DNA of 61,840 bases from Armatimonadetes bacterium 55-13 (GCA_001898035.1 MKRX01000013.1:8638-70477); one strand, 5' to 3'. Shown: positions 45,654 to 54,970, counted from the stretch's first letter. Program-made: numbers and translations. Notes: generated from the sequence alone by a model not told the origin.

Positions 45654-45893
45654 TTCAGCTTCCTACCACGAGCGGGGCTCTGCGAGTCTGGATCTTGCCG
45701 ACGAGAGCGAAACCGAGACGCATCAGTTGAAGGCATGAGCACAGGCAACCGAGGCTACTCGGACCAACCACTCGGCATATTTAAATCGATCCATTGTCGT
45801 TCTGCACGACGAAATTTGGAAAGATAGAACGATTCGTTAGATTCGCACTCCGCATCTCGTTCTCTTCATGAATCTCCTCAGGAGGAATCTGTG
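45654..45893. other. intergenic region with RBS of the next gene
   Basis: About 240 bp without a supported gene. A 33-codon frame from 45735 has no RBS. GGAGG at 45881-45885 serves ATG 45894. Confidence 0.4.
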
Positions 45894-46460
45894 ATGAAAG
45901 GACGATTGATAAGCGTTTGGCTTTTGATGGCGATCTTCGCGGGTGCGGTTTTGTTGGTTCCCGCGGTGGCGGGGCAGGTGCGCAAGCATGGGCCCAAGAC
46001 TTCCTATAAGGCGGGGAAACGCGTGGCGATGGCGGCGACCGTAAAACCGGGGACACCGCGGGTCAAGGCGACGGGCAACCGGGGCGGAACTCCTGCAAAG
46101 CTGACAAGCATTTCCATTCAGTTCCACACGAACAACGATGACAAGGATCACGATTCGAGCGTTGAAGTCGCTCTCGATAACAGCACTCACTTGGTGGGCA
46201 AAGGCACCGTGGGGAGTGGAACGCGCTTCCCGGACAACTCGGATAGTCAGGTTTATGGCATTCCGGTGGCAGGCTACTACACCCCGGATAACTTAGTACA
46301 TGGACGTCTGTTCGTGATCATTCACCCGAACGGGAACGACACCTGGAAGTTTAGGGTGAGCGCCTTGAAGTTGACGTACAGCAACGGGCGCGTTTCGACG
46401 ATCTCTTGGGGCAATACGTGGGTCAGCGAAGACGATCCTCAGGCCCTGATGACTTGGTAA
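45894..46460 (+). CDS. secreted beta-sandwich-like protein, upstream of haem peroxidase
   Basis: 188 aa from ATG 45894 (GGAGG 8 nt upstream; a GTG at 45891 is possible). Signal peptide SVWLLMAIFAGAVLLVPAVAG, then a basic linker, then a beta domain: SISIQFHTNNDDKDHDSSVE, with an Asp-rich loop that may bind Ca, and NDTWKFRVSALKLTYSNG. The pattern resembles PLAT-like or stalk domains. It lies 108 bp before the peroxidase gene; a joint function is possible. Confidence 0.55.
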   Translation: MKGRLISVWLLMAIFAGAVLLVPAVAGQVRKHGPKTSYKAGKRVAMAATVKPGTPRVKATGNRGGTPAKLTSISIQFHTNNDDKDHDSSVEVALDNSTHLVGKGTVGSGTRFPDNSDSQVYGIPVAGYYTPDNLVHGRLFVIIHPNGNDTWKFRVSALKLTYSNGRVSTISWGNTWVSEDDPQALMTW

Positions 46461-46568
46461 TGACCAAGAAGATTCTCTTTTATGTGACTATTTGCTAGTT
46501 ACTTGAACATAAAATAAAGACGTGTTTGTAAGTATCTCGCGACGACGCGGGATTTGTAAGGAGAAAAC

Positions 46569-48086
46569 ATGAGTCAACATCATGGTGGAACCCGTGGGCT
46601 TGAGACCACGGTAGGATCAGCGTTATTCGAGGGCAGATTTGGGCGGATGTTTCGGCCGCTCCCGGCGGCGGAGTTTGGGAGTACGACGGACGATTCGGTC
46701 AGCGCCCTACACGCGTTGGCCCAAAAGATGACGGCATCGGCAGGCGCGACGCCGAAGGTGGAGGGGAGTCCGGCTCTTCCTTCCGGTTACACGTTCTTGG
46801 GTCAATTCATTGACCACGATCTAACCTTCGATCCGGTGAGCAGCTTGCAAAAGGCGAACGATCCGGACAGCCTGACGAACTTCCGTTCGCCAAGGTTCGA
46901 TCTGGATTGCATCTACGGCCGAGGGCCAGACGACCAGCCTTATATGTATCAGCAGGACGGACCGACTAAGGGATCCCTACTGCTGGGGCGCCCCCTGACC
47001 GGCGCTACGACCAACCCAGATGCCAAGGACCTGGCGCGAGCCGCGAACGGCCGTGCGATCATCGGCGACATGCGCAACGATGAGAACGTCATCATCAGCC
47101 AGATCCAAAGCACCTTTATCCGGTTCCACAACCGGTGCATTGCCAAAGGGTTTAGTTTTGCGGAAGCCCAGCGGCAAACGCGATGGCATTACCAATACGT
47201 GGTGTTGAACGACTTCTTACCGCGCATCGTCGGGCGAGATACGGTGGAGGCAGTTCTGCCCCATCTGAAGAAAGGGACCACGATCTACGAAGACACTCCC
47301 AACCTGAATTTCTACCATTGGCACAACGATCCGTTTATGCCAGTGGAGTTTGCGGTGGCGGCATATCGGTTTGGGCACTCACTGGTGCGCGAGCGATACA
47401 TGCTGAACTCGACGATCACGAAGAATGTGTTCGACGCCAACGATCAGAATGGCTTAAACGGGTTCCGGGCTTTTCCGGCGGACTGGGCAATCGATTGGAC
47501 GAAATTCTTTGAGGAGGCGACCGCTACGGGACCGAAGAATAGCGGCTTCCAGCCTGCCGACTGCATTGACACTTCGCTCGTCAACCCGCTGGCGCATCTG
47601 CCGGGCGAGGTGGGCAACAATGCGATCCTGGCGGATCGTAACCTGCTTCGCGGGTATCGAATGGGATTACCGTCCGGTCAGGCGGTGGCAAAGGCGATGG
47701 CGATCGTCCCTCATCCAGACACCGATATCCGAATGGGTCGCGTCACCAACAACACGTGGGATAACGCGGCGGTGAAGATCACGGACGTGAGCGCGGCGTT
47801 TGCAAACAATTGTCCGCTTTGGGCCTATATTCTCGCGGAGGCGGCAATCAACCAGGTGGAGGGTCGCGCCAACACGTTGGGGCCGGTCGGCGGACGAATC
47901 GTCGCGGAGGTCATCGTTGGGCTCTTGCTGGGGGATCAGTACTCCTATCTCAGTCAAGACCCGAACTGGACGCCCTACCAGAACAAGAACTTTGGGATGC
48001 CGGACTTCATCCACTTCGCCTTGAGTCCGCTGCCCGTCGTTCCCACCGCGGTGACGATCGGGACAAGCGTCACAACTCCGGTCTAG
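46569..48086 (+). CDS. animal-type haem peroxidase family protein
   Basis: 505 aa, RBS aaggag 7 nt before ATG. The distal His is in FLGQFIDHDLTFDP (H83), proximal His in AYRFGHSLVR (H270). RAIIGDMRNDENVIISQIQS is the typical helix with the conserved Arg-x-x-Glu. The fold (PF03098) covers bacterial peroxidases ancestral to lacto- and myeloperoxidase; they oxidise halides or organics with peroxide. No signal peptide is seen, although many family members are secreted. Confidence 0.88.
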   Translation: MSQHHGGTRGLETTVGSALFEGRFGRMFRPLPAAEFGSTTDDSVSALHALAQKMTASAGATPKVEGSPALPSGYTFLGQFIDHDLTFDPVSSLQKANDPDSLTNFRSPRFDLDCIYGRGPDDQPYMYQQDGPTKGSLLLGRPLTGATTNPDAKDLARAANGRAIIGDMRNDENVIISQIQSTFIRFHNRCIAKGFSFAEAQRQTRWHYQYVVLNDFLPRIVGRDTVEAVLPHLKKGTTIYEDTPNLNFYHWHNDPFMPVEFAVAAYRFGHSLVRERYMLNSTITKNVFDANDQNGLNGFRAFPADWAIDWTKFFEEATATGPKNSGFQPADCIDTSLVNPLAHLPGEVGNNAILADRNLLRGYRMGLPSGQAVAKAMAIVPHPDTDIRMGRVTNNTWDNAAVKITDVSAAFANNCPLWAYILAEAAINQVEGRANTLGPVGGRIVAEVIVGLLLGDQYSYLSQDPNWTPYQNKNFGMPDFIHFALSPLPVVPTAVTIGTSVTTPV

Positions 48087-48107
48087 AGTTCTTTCTCCAA
48101 GGGGGGT

Positions 48108-48131
48108 GCGCGCCATTCAATTTGCGCGCAT
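48108..48131 (+). terminator. hairpin downstream of the peroxidase gene
   Basis: TGCGCGC-N10-GCGCGCA perfect stem 22 bp after the stop; no T-tract, so a weak or Rho-aided terminator. Confidence 0.35.
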
Positions 48132-48205
48132 CCCTTTGCCTGGTTCGCGGCATGGACGGGCAATGAAAAAGTGATGGGTAATTATCAATTCTTCTTGAAA
48201 TCCCG

Positions 48206-48235
48206 TTCACAAAGTACCTCTCGCGGTGTTATGAT
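48206..48235 (+). promoter_or_regulatory. promoter of the 173-aa membrane protein gene
   Basis: TTCACA (48206-48211), an 18-bp spacer and TATGAT (48230-48235). Transcription would begin about 8 nt before ATG 48250, leaving almost no leader. Confidence 0.4.
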
Positions 48236-48249
48236 TCTCGCCTACAATT

Positions 48250-48771
48250 ATGGAAACTCCCCCTTCTGGAACACCGCCGCCACAGCAATTCGCTGCGTAC
48301 CCTCGAGGTCAGAATCTCTATGGTTCGGCTGAAAAATTACAGGCGCTCTGCGACGGCTACTTTGGCTTGAACAACGTGTTTATCTTCAACATCGTGGCCT
48401 CCTTCGCGGTACGGGCAGGGCTGACCGGGGCGAAGATTGGCGAGGATCAGATTTGGCTGGTTCTCGGCGCATTGGTCCTCGCATTTGTCGTGGCCATTGG
48501 CTTTGCGACCTACAAGCCCAATCAGAAGATAGCGTTTGGCTGCAACTGGAGCAGCAGCGCACCCATCGTGGCTTCCCTCCTGATGGGGATCAATTCCGCC
48601 GTTTGCTGCGGAATCATTGGTTATGCGGTGATGCAGCACTTTGCGATGCAAGAGATGAAGAAGTACGGGGTCCCCACGGGGTTCTTCAGCCTGAAGAAAT
48701 CGGTTGTGAACCAAATCATCGCAGATCGTCGAGCGTTGGAAAGGGGCCCTCTATTTCCTCCTTCGGCATAA
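48250..48771 (+). CDS. membrane protein of unknown function
   Basis: 173 aa: a Pro-rich cytosolic N-terminus (about 1-30), then about four hydrophobic helices in residues 38-145 (FIFNIVASFAVRAG; IWLVLGALVLAFVVAIGFA; APIVASLLMGINSAVCCGIIG) and a basic C-terminus. No known transporter or enzyme motif. The leader is nearly absent. Confidence 0.6.
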   Translation: METPPSGTPPPQQFAAYPRGQNLYGSAEKLQALCDGYFGLNNVFIFNIVASFAVRAGLTGAKIGEDQIWLVLGALVLAFVVAIGFATYKPNQKIAFGCNWSSSAPIVASLLMGINSAVCCGIIGYAVMQHFAMQEMKKYGVPTGFFSLKKSVVNQIIADRRALERGPLFPPSA

Positions 48772-48864
48772 CGACGGCACGCACCGTGGGTGGCGAATTG
48801 GTGCTGAAAGAGATCCAATTCGTTCACCTTGGCGCGAAACAATGAAAGCCATTAAGACGGAAAA

Positions 48865-49077
48865 CTACTCCTCAGTTGAGGAGCGTGGGGAGTTCATTTT
48901 GATGAGCCAGCCGATGAAGGCGAGGGTGGCGAGGGCGGTGACGGAGTTCCAGGGGGCGGGCATTTGGCGACCGAGCCAGCCGAGGTAGAAGCCGAAGGCG
49001 AGGCATACGGTGAAAAACACCGGTAGGGCGAGCACGACGACCATGAAGACTCGGATAGCGTAGGGGATGCGCTCCAC
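48865..49077 (-). CDS. small membrane protein, two TM helices
   Basis: 70 aa from GTG 49077. Two hydrophobic segments (FMVVVLALPVFFTVCLAFGFYL and SVTALATLAFIGWLIKM) with a short loop. TAGAAT (49089-49084 on the minus strand) is 6 nt from the start codon and no RBS is present, so a leaderless mRNA is likely. Function unknown. Confidence 0.6.
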   Translation of the reverse strand: MERIPYAIRVFMVVVLALPVFFTVCLAFGFYLGWLGRQMPAPWNSVTALATLAFIGWLIKMNSPRSSTEE

Positions 49078-49384
49078 GTTTGCATTCTATCATGGGCCGT
49101 AGGTCTGGTGACCAAATGAGGTATCCCTTTGGGTACGGATCATGGCAACGATGCTTTCCCATCCCCGGGGTTTCCACACGCATACCGTTCGACTTGAGAG
49201 TCGACGGATCGAGCTTTTGTGGCGGCGCCTGCGGCAGAAGATGGCGGATCACGCGTTTGGCGCGGCCCCGTTCGAGGAAGGTCTAGCTTACATGTTGGTC
49301 TGGCCCAGCTAAACGATTCTCTTTATCGACCTCGTTGTATGGGTGGATTCGTCCGCCGATTAACCCTTCGATAGGAGGATTCCC
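49078..49384. other. intergenic region between divergent genes
   Basis: About 300 bp with the minus-strand -10 box (49084-49089) and the plus-strand RBS AGGAGG (49373-49378). Short frames do not look coding. Confidence 0.4.
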
Positions 49385-50146
49385 ATGTTAGATCAGCCTG
49401 TGCTGTTTGCAACCGCTGCGCGAGAAACGCGGGCGGATTCTCTTCGTTTTAGTTTGGATCGTTTGGACGGCACTTCGTCCCAGTTGTACGCCCGGGGCGG
49501 GGAGCTTCGGCGAATATTGGAACGCGCCCGGACGGGGTTTTTGACCCTCCAGGTGGGCGAAGATGAAGTCTTTGCGATGTTTGCGGAGAGGCCCCGAAAC
49601 GCGTTGCTCACTCGGTTGCATTTCTCGGAGGTTGCGCCCGACGAGACGGTGGCGGCCTATGTATTCGTGGACCTGGCCCCGGCGGGCGATGCGTATGAGG
49701 CGGTCGATCCGTGGATTAGGGTGAGTGGGCCGGTGGAGTCCTTGCGGTTGCCGCTTGAAATCGAACCCGGGGCCTCTGAGCTTTTGGCGCTCGACGTCTC
49801 TCTTCCACAGGGATGCGAGTTGTTGACGCCTCCCGAACAGCCTTTGTACCGGTTAGGTCAGAGCGCGACTTCTCAAGAACTGCAATTGAAGGTGCTCTTT
49901 ATGCCGGGGCCCGTGGCTTACGATCCCAAGGTGGCGATGCATGTGGCAATTCGAAGATTGGCGAATCGCCACCTGCGGCTCTGTCGTCCATGCAGGTGTA
50001 CGCCTCCGCGAGTGACGATTACCGCCACCGACGCGTGGCGACAAGGGGAGTTGGTAATATGCGAGGTGGAAGGGTGCTGCTTCGAGCGGGTCAAGGAAGC
50101 GGTGAGTGTGTTGCCTGGGATATCTCAGACGGCGAGGACGCGTTAG
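49385..50146 (+). CDS. protein of unknown function (gene 1 of a pair)
   Basis: 253 aa with a strong RBS (AGGAGG, 6 nt). No signal or TM segment. Beta-rich and acidic in the middle (AAYVFVDLAPAGDAYEAVD), and a Cys cluster (LRLCRPCRC) near residue 200, followed by CEVEGCCF. The Cys pattern could bind a metal. The second gene starts 2 bp after its stop. No family recognised. A second, overlapping frame from 49813 is a shadow for its first part and real only from 50149. Confidence 0.55.
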   Translation: MLDQPVLFATAARETRADSLRFSLDRLDGTSSQLYARGGELRRILERARTGFLTLQVGEDEVFAMFAERPRNALLTRLHFSEVAPDETVAAYVFVDLAPAGDAYEAVDPWIRVSGPVESLRLPLEIEPGASELLALDVSLPQGCELLTPPEQPLYRLGQSATSQELQLKVLFMPGPVAYDPKVAMHVAIRRLANRHLRLCRPCRCTPPRVTITATDAWRQGELVICEVEGCCFERVKEAVSVLPGISQTARTR

Positions 50147-50148
50147 CC

Positions 50149-50487
50149 ATGCCGATCTTGCTCATCTTGGACGAGCCCAATCCCCAGGTCAGCCCCGACT
50201 CTATTCTGTCTTGCAAAGTCTCCCATCCATTGAAGTTTGTCGGCGTGGAAAAGGATCGTTTACTGGTGAAGTGCGATCCTTTTGGCGAACCGCCCGTGAC
50301 GAGTCTCTTAGTTCGGGCTACCTACGCGGAGGACTCTCTGCCCTCGGCGGTGAGCGCTCGAAAGTCGATTCCCGTGATCGCCTACTGGCGGGCAGGAAAG
50401 AACTGGACGGAGCGGGATGCTTTAGAGGCGGAACAGGGCTCGGCGCCGGTCGACGGAGCTCTGTTCGGGCAGCTTGCCATCCTGTAG
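50149..50487 (+). CDS. protein of unknown function (gene 2 of a pair)
   Basis: 112 aa from ATG 50149, 2 bp after the previous TAG. Beta-rich (LSCKVSHPLKFVGVEKDRLLVKCDP) with two Cys. Because a frame runs on from far upstream, a frameshift of a single gene was considered; the clean stop/start junction favours two coupled genes. Confidence 0.5.
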   Translation: MPILLILDEPNPQVSPDSILSCKVSHPLKFVGVEKDRLLVKCDPFGEPPVTSLLVRATYAEDSLPSAVSARKSIPVIAYWRAGKNWTERDALEAEQGSAPVDGALFGQLAIL

Positions 50488-50491
50488 GCCA

Positions 50492-50513
50492 CATCCGGGG
50501 GCATCCCCGGATG
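50492..50513 (+). terminator. perfect 9-bp hairpin after the gene pair
   Basis: CATCCGGGG-GCAT-CCCCGGATG directly after the stop at 50487. No T-tract; may stabilise the mRNA end or act as a weak terminator. Confidence 0.4.
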
Positions 50514-50602
50514 AAAGTCCGGTGAAAGTGGGGCCATTCTCTGTTGCTTGAGGCTCATCAGCCGTATTCTCCCAGTAACGACACTTGAGAGATACGGAAG
50601 CC

Positions 50603-51202
50603 ATGGAACGATCCCCTTTTAGCAACCTCAGCCGACGAACGCTGCTTAAAGCGCTCGCCGCGCTTCCCTTCGCCTTTCTCTTCACCTCTCGCTCCCGGGC
50701 GCTGGAGTACACGCCGGAGATTTTGGACGATGACGACCTGACGCCGGAGCAAACCGAGGGTCCGTACTTTACGCCGAATTCTCCCGAGAAGAAGTCATTG
50801 CTGGAAGACGGCATCAAGGGAACGAAGCTCATTCTTTCCGGTCAAGTTTTAGGCGCGGACGGCAAGCCCGTCAAACATGCCCTCGTCGATATCTGGCACT
50901 GCAACGCGCAAGGAGTCTACGACAACGTAGGTTACAAGCTGCGGGGTCATCAATATACGGATGACAAGGGACAGTATCGATTTGAAACCATCGTGCCCGG
51001 CGTATATATCGGGCGCACTCGACACATCCATGTAAAGGTCCAAGCCCCGCACGGCCGGATCTTGACGACCCAACTCTACTTCCCGGAGGACGCCGACCTC
51101 AATCGGCGCGATGGGATTTACTCGCCCAAACTCCTTCTCAAGACCGCAGAAAAGGAAAAGGTTAAGACCGGCTCGTTCGACTTCGTGGTCCGCACCGCTT
51201 AG
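50603..51202 (+). CDS. intradiol ring-cleavage dioxygenase family protein, Tat-exported
   Basis: 199 aa from ATG 50603. A twin-arginine signal (SRRTLLKALAALPFAFLF) leads to the dioxygenase beta-sandwich: TEGPYFTPNSP, DIWHCNAQGVYDNVGYKLRG (Tyr ligand region), and IGRTRHIHVKV with the two His ligands. Family enzymes split catechols with non-haem Fe(III); exported single-domain members occur widely and often have unknown substrates. Stand-alone gene with a strong terminator behind it. Confidence 0.85.
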   Translation: MERSPFSNLSRRTLLKALAALPFAFLFTSRSRALEYTPEILDDDDLTPEQTEGPYFTPNSPEKKSLLEDGIKGTKLILSGQVLGADGKPVKHALVDIWHCNAQGVYDNVGYKLRGHQYTDDKGQYRFETIVPGVYIGRTRHIHVKVQAPHGRILTTQLYFPEDADLNRRDGIYSPKLLLKTAEKEKVKTGSFDFVVRTA

Positions 51203-51227
51203 TCGGCTAGCTGGGAGTTCACAACGG

Positions 51228-51256
51228 GAGGGGGAGCGGTGGCTCCCCCTCTTTTT
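51228..51256 (+). terminator. strong Rho-independent terminator after the dioxygenase
   Basis: GAGGGGGAGC-GGTG-GCTCCCCCTC, perfect 10-bp stem, followed by TTTTT. Confidence 0.92.
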
Positions 51257-51257
51257 G

Positions 51258-52457
51258 CTATTTCTCAGCGAGTAGCTTTTCGAGGGTGCTCTTTAGCTTG
51301 CCCACGGGTGCAGTGCCGTAGCCGACTTGGACATAGCGGACGATTCCCTTTCGGTCGATGACGACCATGTGCGGAATGGCGGAAACGCCGTAGGCTTTGC
51401 TGGCCGAGCCGTCCGTGAAGGCGACGGGCCAGGTGAGGTTGAACTCCTTGATGAAGTCCTTCATCTTGGCGTACTCCTGAGCCTTGGAGAGGTTCTTTTC
51501 CGCTCCGTAGTAGCCGTAGTAACTGGTTACTCCTACCACCTCCAGGCCCTTCCCTTTTAGCTCGGAGTAGAGCTCTCGAATCTCAGGGAATGCCCGCTTG
51601 CAGGGCCCGCACCAATGAGCGAAGAAGTCGAGGACGACGACTTTGCCTTTGAGCGCGGAGAGGCTGGTGAACGATCCAAGGGCCTGTTGAGCCTTGAAGT
51701 CGGGGGCGGCGTGGTTGGTGGTGGCGAGTTGATTGAGCGCGTCTTGCACTTCGGCGAGGCAGCGGGGATCCTTGCCGTACCTGGTCTTGATTTCTTGCAG
51801 GGCGGCCAGGGCTTCTTTTTCCTTGCCCATGGCGATGAGGACTTTGCAGCGTCCGACGGTCATTCGACTTGTGGCGAAGTCGGCCCAGGCCCGGTCCTCT
51901 TTGGTGAGATTTCGCTTGTGATCGACCCTTCTGAGGAGCAAGTCCCAGGCATCAAGCAGGAGTTGAGGGTTCCTGTCGATGAGCTTGGGAGTGAGGCCGT
52001 ACATCACGAACTCGCCGAATTGGCCGAGCATGGGGATGCTGCCGGCGGTGGCGAAGTCGAGTGTCTTGAGAATTCCGTCGTAGTCGCCTTTGGCAAGGAG
52101 GTCTTGGAGTTGGAGGTGCTGGATCTCCCAGGCGCGCATCTGGTTGAAATTGATCGCGACATTGTAAAGCTTGGCTGCTTCTTCGGACCGGCCGGCCATT
52201 CGATAGATCTGCGCATAGGCATAGGCGTCTTGGGGCTGGATCTTGGCAACGTCCACACCTTCTAACGCTTTGCTGGCTTGCTCAGCAAGGGTCTTCTGAA
52301 CGCTCTCTTGAGTCGCACCGGCTTGGGAAATAGCGGTTCGTTGGGATTCGTTGAGCGACTTCAGCGTTTGCTCGGGGTCCTTTGTTTGGGCGAATCCGGT
52401 GGCGAAGAGACAGGCCCAGGCGACGCAGGCGAGAGACTTGAGGTTATAAGACGACAA
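51258..52457 (-). CDS. TPR-thioredoxin fusion, TlpA-like thiol-disulfide protein
   Basis: 399 aa from TTG 52457 (AAGGAG 6 nt upstream). Signal peptide (LACVAWACLFATGFAQ), a helical/TPR-like region about 30-250, and a thioredoxin domain about 255-395 with FFAHWCGPCKRAFPEI (CxxC) and cis-Pro loop GVSAIPHMVVIDRKG. TlpA/ResA-type proteins reduce disulfides outside the cytoplasm, often for cytochrome maturation. The TPR part may bind the client. Confidence 0.85.
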   Translation of the reverse strand: MSSYNLKSLACVAWACLFATGFAQTKDPEQTLKSLNESQRTAISQAGATQESVQKTLAEQASKALEGVDVAKIQPQDAYAYAQIYRMAGRSEEAAKLYNVAINFNQMRAWEIQHLQLQDLLAKGDYDGILKTLDFATAGSIPMLGQFGEFVMYGLTPKLIDRNPQLLLDAWDLLLRRVDHKRNLTKEDRAWADFATSRMTVGRCKVLIAMGKEKEALAALQEIKTRYGKDPRCLAEVQDALNQLATTNHAAPDFKAQQALGSFTSLSALKGKVVVLDFFAHWCGPCKRAFPEIRELYSELKGKGLEVVGVTSYYGYYGAEKNLSKAQEYAKMKDFIKEFNLTWPVAFTDGSASKAYGVSAIPHMVVIDRKGIVRYVQVGYGTAPVGKLKSTLEKLLAEK

Positions 52458-52478
52458 AACTTGCTCCTTGGTGAAAAG

Positions 52479-52510
52479 GGGGCGTCACCTTTTCACCAAG
52501 GTGACGCCCC
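52479..52510 (-). terminator. Rho-independent terminator of the prepilin gene (minus strand)
   Basis: On the minus strand GGGGCGTCACC, a 10-nt loop, then GGTGACGCCCC and CTTTTC. Lies between the prepilin stop and the TlpA-like start. Confidence 0.85.
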
Positions 52511-52516
52511 GACGGG

Positions 52517-53377
52517 TTAGAGATTGGGGTTACCGCTGGACTTATCCGGCACGTAGTAGTAGTTGGATCCAGGGTTCGTGACCACGCCCGTGTTTGGTCC
52601 GAGGATATATCCGACGTGGTTTTTGATTTGGGTAGCGGTAAGTCCCGTATTATTGACCTTTCGGCTCTTGGCGTGCGTATCCATGAAGGCCACATTCGCC
52701 ATATCGCCGTGACGACCGATGATGTTGATGCTGTTTACGTTCAACGCGTTCGTCACCGGATTTCTGGGCAAGTTGATCCCGTTGAAAGAGGATTGAGGAG
52801 TTCCGCTTCCGAAGCCAGCATCCGCCAGGAGGATGGATTCGGCCACGTTGTCCCAGGAGGTCGCATTCGGGAATGGCCCGTACGTCCCCCCAACCCCCGC
52901 TACGCCGTAGGTGACGAGAACGTTCTTGTCATATCCCAGCGGCGCATCTGAAGCGTCGATGGTGAATGGCGCGCCGCCGGTGGACGGCTTGAGGTTGCTG
53001 CCATCCGGGCAGTTTTGGATTTGACCGCTCTTTTGATAGGGATAGAGAATGCCGTCGGCGGGTACGAGCTTGGCTAGCGATCCGCTTTGAAAGGTAAGTC
53101 CGAAATACCAGTATCTGGTGTTGGAATACGTAAAGCCTGAAGCCCAGTTCACCGCGTTCAGGGGATAGTTGTCATCGTAGTCCGCCAGATAAAGTTGGGC
53201 GGCGGTTGCCATCTGCTTTACATTAGAAAGACAGGCCGTCTTTTTAGCGGCGGCCTTAGCCTGAGCAAAAACCGGGAAGAGAATAGCAGCAAGAATCGCG
53301 ATAATCGCGATCACGACCAGAAGCTCAATGAGCGTAAATGCGCGGTTGCGCCTTCGGGGAAAACGGGAAATTGACAT
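52517..53377 (-). CDS. prepilin-type N-terminal domain protein (DUF1559-like)
   Basis: 286 aa from ATG 53377. [20 protein letters not shown] (prepilin cleavage, Glu+5) then [20 protein letters not shown]. The globular part has [15 protein letters not shown], and the end has [20 protein letters not shown], the H-x9-DG region (here [13 protein letters not shown]). Single gene with its own terminator. Confidence 0.87.
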   Translation of the reverse strand: MSISRFPRRRNRAFTLIELLVVIAIIAILAAILFPVFAQAKAAAKKTACLSNVKQMATAAQLYLADYDDNYPLNAVNWASGFTYSNTRYWYFGLTFQSGSLAKLVPADGILYPYQKSGQIQNCPDGSNLKPSTGGAPFTIDASDAPLGYDKNVLVTYGVAGVGGTYGPFPNATSWDNVAESILLADAGFGSGTPQSSFNGINLPRNPVTNALNVNSINIIGRHGDMANVAFMDTHAKSRKVNNTGLTATQIKNHVGYILGPNTGVVTNPGSNYYYVPDKSSGNPNL

Positions 53378-53572
53378 AGGACTGAGTTAGCTCCTGCCTG
53401 AACACCCCATCGTGGCAATGGCATAAGGATTTCGTCATGTTAAGACGACCTAGGGTTTTTTAAGCCGTGAGCTCCCCAGTTGTCCGCTTAAATTAGACGA
53501 CCTGGGAGGAAACCATCTAATCTTCGTAAAAATTCTCAGATATGGCTCCTTGCATAAAGGATTTTGAGCCGC

Positions 53573-53612
53573 GGGCCGAAGGGTCATCGAGCTCCGTCTC
53601 GGTCCTTTTTTT
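53573..53612 (+). terminator. orphan Rho-independent terminator
   Basis: GGGCCGA (53573-53579) pairs with TCGGTCC (53599-53605), followed by TTTTTTTA. It points rightwards into the start of the DinB gene, and no gene on the plus strand ends before it; see the finding on a possible sRNA. Confidence 0.7.
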
Positions 53613-53634
53613 ATTTATGTGATCTTTTGTCTAC

Positions 53635-53640
53635 TATAAT
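53635..53640 (+). promoter_or_regulatory. -10 box TATAAT, likely leaderless start of the DinB gene
   Basis: Consensus TATAAT 6 nt before ATG 53647; no RBS. Confidence 0.6.
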
Positions 53641-53646
53641 GTGATT

Positions 53647-54117
53647 ATGACGGACCTAGGCTACTTTCAAAAAAGCTTCTTGACGCTGTTCCGCGAGTGC
53701 TTCGAAGCGATCCCGCCCGGGCAGGACTACACTTGGTTCGTTCAAGGACGCGAGGGCGTGTTCGATGCGTTGGATTCGGTGGATGCGGCTCAGGCTTCGC
53801 GAAAGCCGAGCGCGGAATGCAGTTCGATAGGGGCGCACTTGAACCATTTGCTTTTTGCGCTGGAATCGATGATCGCCCAGATTCACGGACAGGAGGTTCA
53901 GGGGACTTGGGAGTCGAGTTGGGCCAAGCAGGAGTTCTCGGAAAACGAGTGGGAGACCTTGCGGCACGACTTGCGGATGGCTTACGAGAAGGTGTTGGCG
54001 TGGCTAAATACGCTGCCGGAAGCGCCGGGTGAGCTTGAGATGACCGGAGTGATGGCGATTCTGCCGCACTCGGCGTACCACTTGGGCGCGGTTCGGCAAT
54101 TGATGAAGTTGGCTTAG
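53647..54117 (+). CDS. DinB-like protein
   Basis: 156 aa from ATG 53647 (a GTG at 53641 is in frame). A four-helix bundle of the DinB/YfiT type: SIGAHLNHLLFALESM holds the first His, and ILPHSAYHLGAVRQLM the H-x3-H pair, together the usual metal site. DinB proteins are putative metal-dependent thiol transferases. Stand-alone, leaderless. Confidence 0.75.
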   Translation: MTDLGYFQKSFLTLFRECFEAIPPGQDYTWFVQGREGVFDALDSVDAAQASRKPSAECSSIGAHLNHLLFALESMIAQIHGQEVQGTWESSWAKQEFSENEWETLRHDLRMAYEKVLAWLNTLPEAPGELEMTGVMAILPHSAYHLGAVRQLMKLA

Positions 54118-54199
54118 TCGTCGCCTTGGCGGGTGTTGCCGAGGATTCCCGCCCCCTCTTTCCTGATGCCGTGGCAGGTCTGCGAGACTGCCGCCGCAC

Positions 54200-54829
54200 T
54201 CACAATGGCTGCCGAAATTTTGGTCCTCGGGGCCGGTACGAAGCAGGAATGTCGAGAACTTCTTCCTCTGGGCTTGCTTCCTCCGCCTCTCTCATCTCCG
54301 CGGTGAGATCATCCCACATGGTAGAGATCTGAGCGTCTATGGCCTTGTTCACTTGAAGGGTGATCTTCTCGATCGCCCGCAAACGCGCCATCGCCTCTTC
54401 CATCATGTCCGTCTCGATATCCTCGACATAAACGGCGCCCCAGATATCCCCCCGATACTTGATAAGCTCCAAGGCAAAGCTATTCAGCGTTTCGCAGATG
54501 AGATTGATGCCACTGAACGGACCGAACGTCCGGCAAAAGGTCGAGGTGAGAAGGACCACGTCTTCTTCAGGATCGCAAAGCACTGTCCACTCTGCATCGT
54601 CTTCAATGTCCGGCGGATCGAGTTGTAAGAGGCGTGGATACACGGCCTCGTCTCCCTGCCCAAAAATCGCCTGAAACGTCCGCCCCTCAAACACCCGATA
54701 GTGCCCCCGCCCACCGTCGCCCGGAAAGAGATGCCACTCGCCATCCGCAACGATCTCGCTCAGCCGCCTATAAATCGCCCGCACATGCCCCTCAACCCAA
54801 GGACACTGCTCATAAATCACCGACTCCAT
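54200..54829 (-). CDS. cytosolic protein of unknown function
   Basis: 209 aa from ATG 54829. Acidic, no signal or TM segment. N-terminal two thirds mixed alpha/beta (FEGRTFQAIFGQGDEAVYPR); C-terminal third is a long helix (MMEEAMARLRAIEKITLQVNKAI) likely to form a coiled coil. TATGCT is 8 nt before the start. No family recognised. Confidence 0.55.
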   Translation of the reverse strand: MESVIYEQCPWVEGHVRAIYRRLSEIVADGEWHLFPGDGGRGHYRVFEGRTFQAIFGQGDEAVYPRLLQLDPPDIEDDAEWTVLCDPEEDVVLLTSTFCRTFGPFSGINLICETLNSFALELIKYRGDIWGAVYVEDIETDMMEEAMARLRAIEKITLQVNKAIDAQISTMWDDLTAEMREAEEASPEEEVLDIPASYRPRGPKFRQPL

Positions 54830-54970
54830 CACCTTCTAGCATATCCGGCGAAGCGAACGGGACCGGACCGCATCCCAAATACCCCCCGTACACCCCCGTG
54901 TCTCGTCGAAATAGACCTTCCCCCACTCACCAACCAAAGAGTCTGTGTTGACCTCAGGAGGTTGCTTGGT

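Noticed and set aside
49813..50487. Frameshifted single gene with 49385-50146
   Set aside because: The first frame ends cleanly and an ATG lies 2 bp later; the upstream part of the second frame looks non-coding.
53378..53470. c-di-GMP riboswitch upstream of the prepilin gene
   Set aside because: The conserved GEMM core could not be found on the minus strand.
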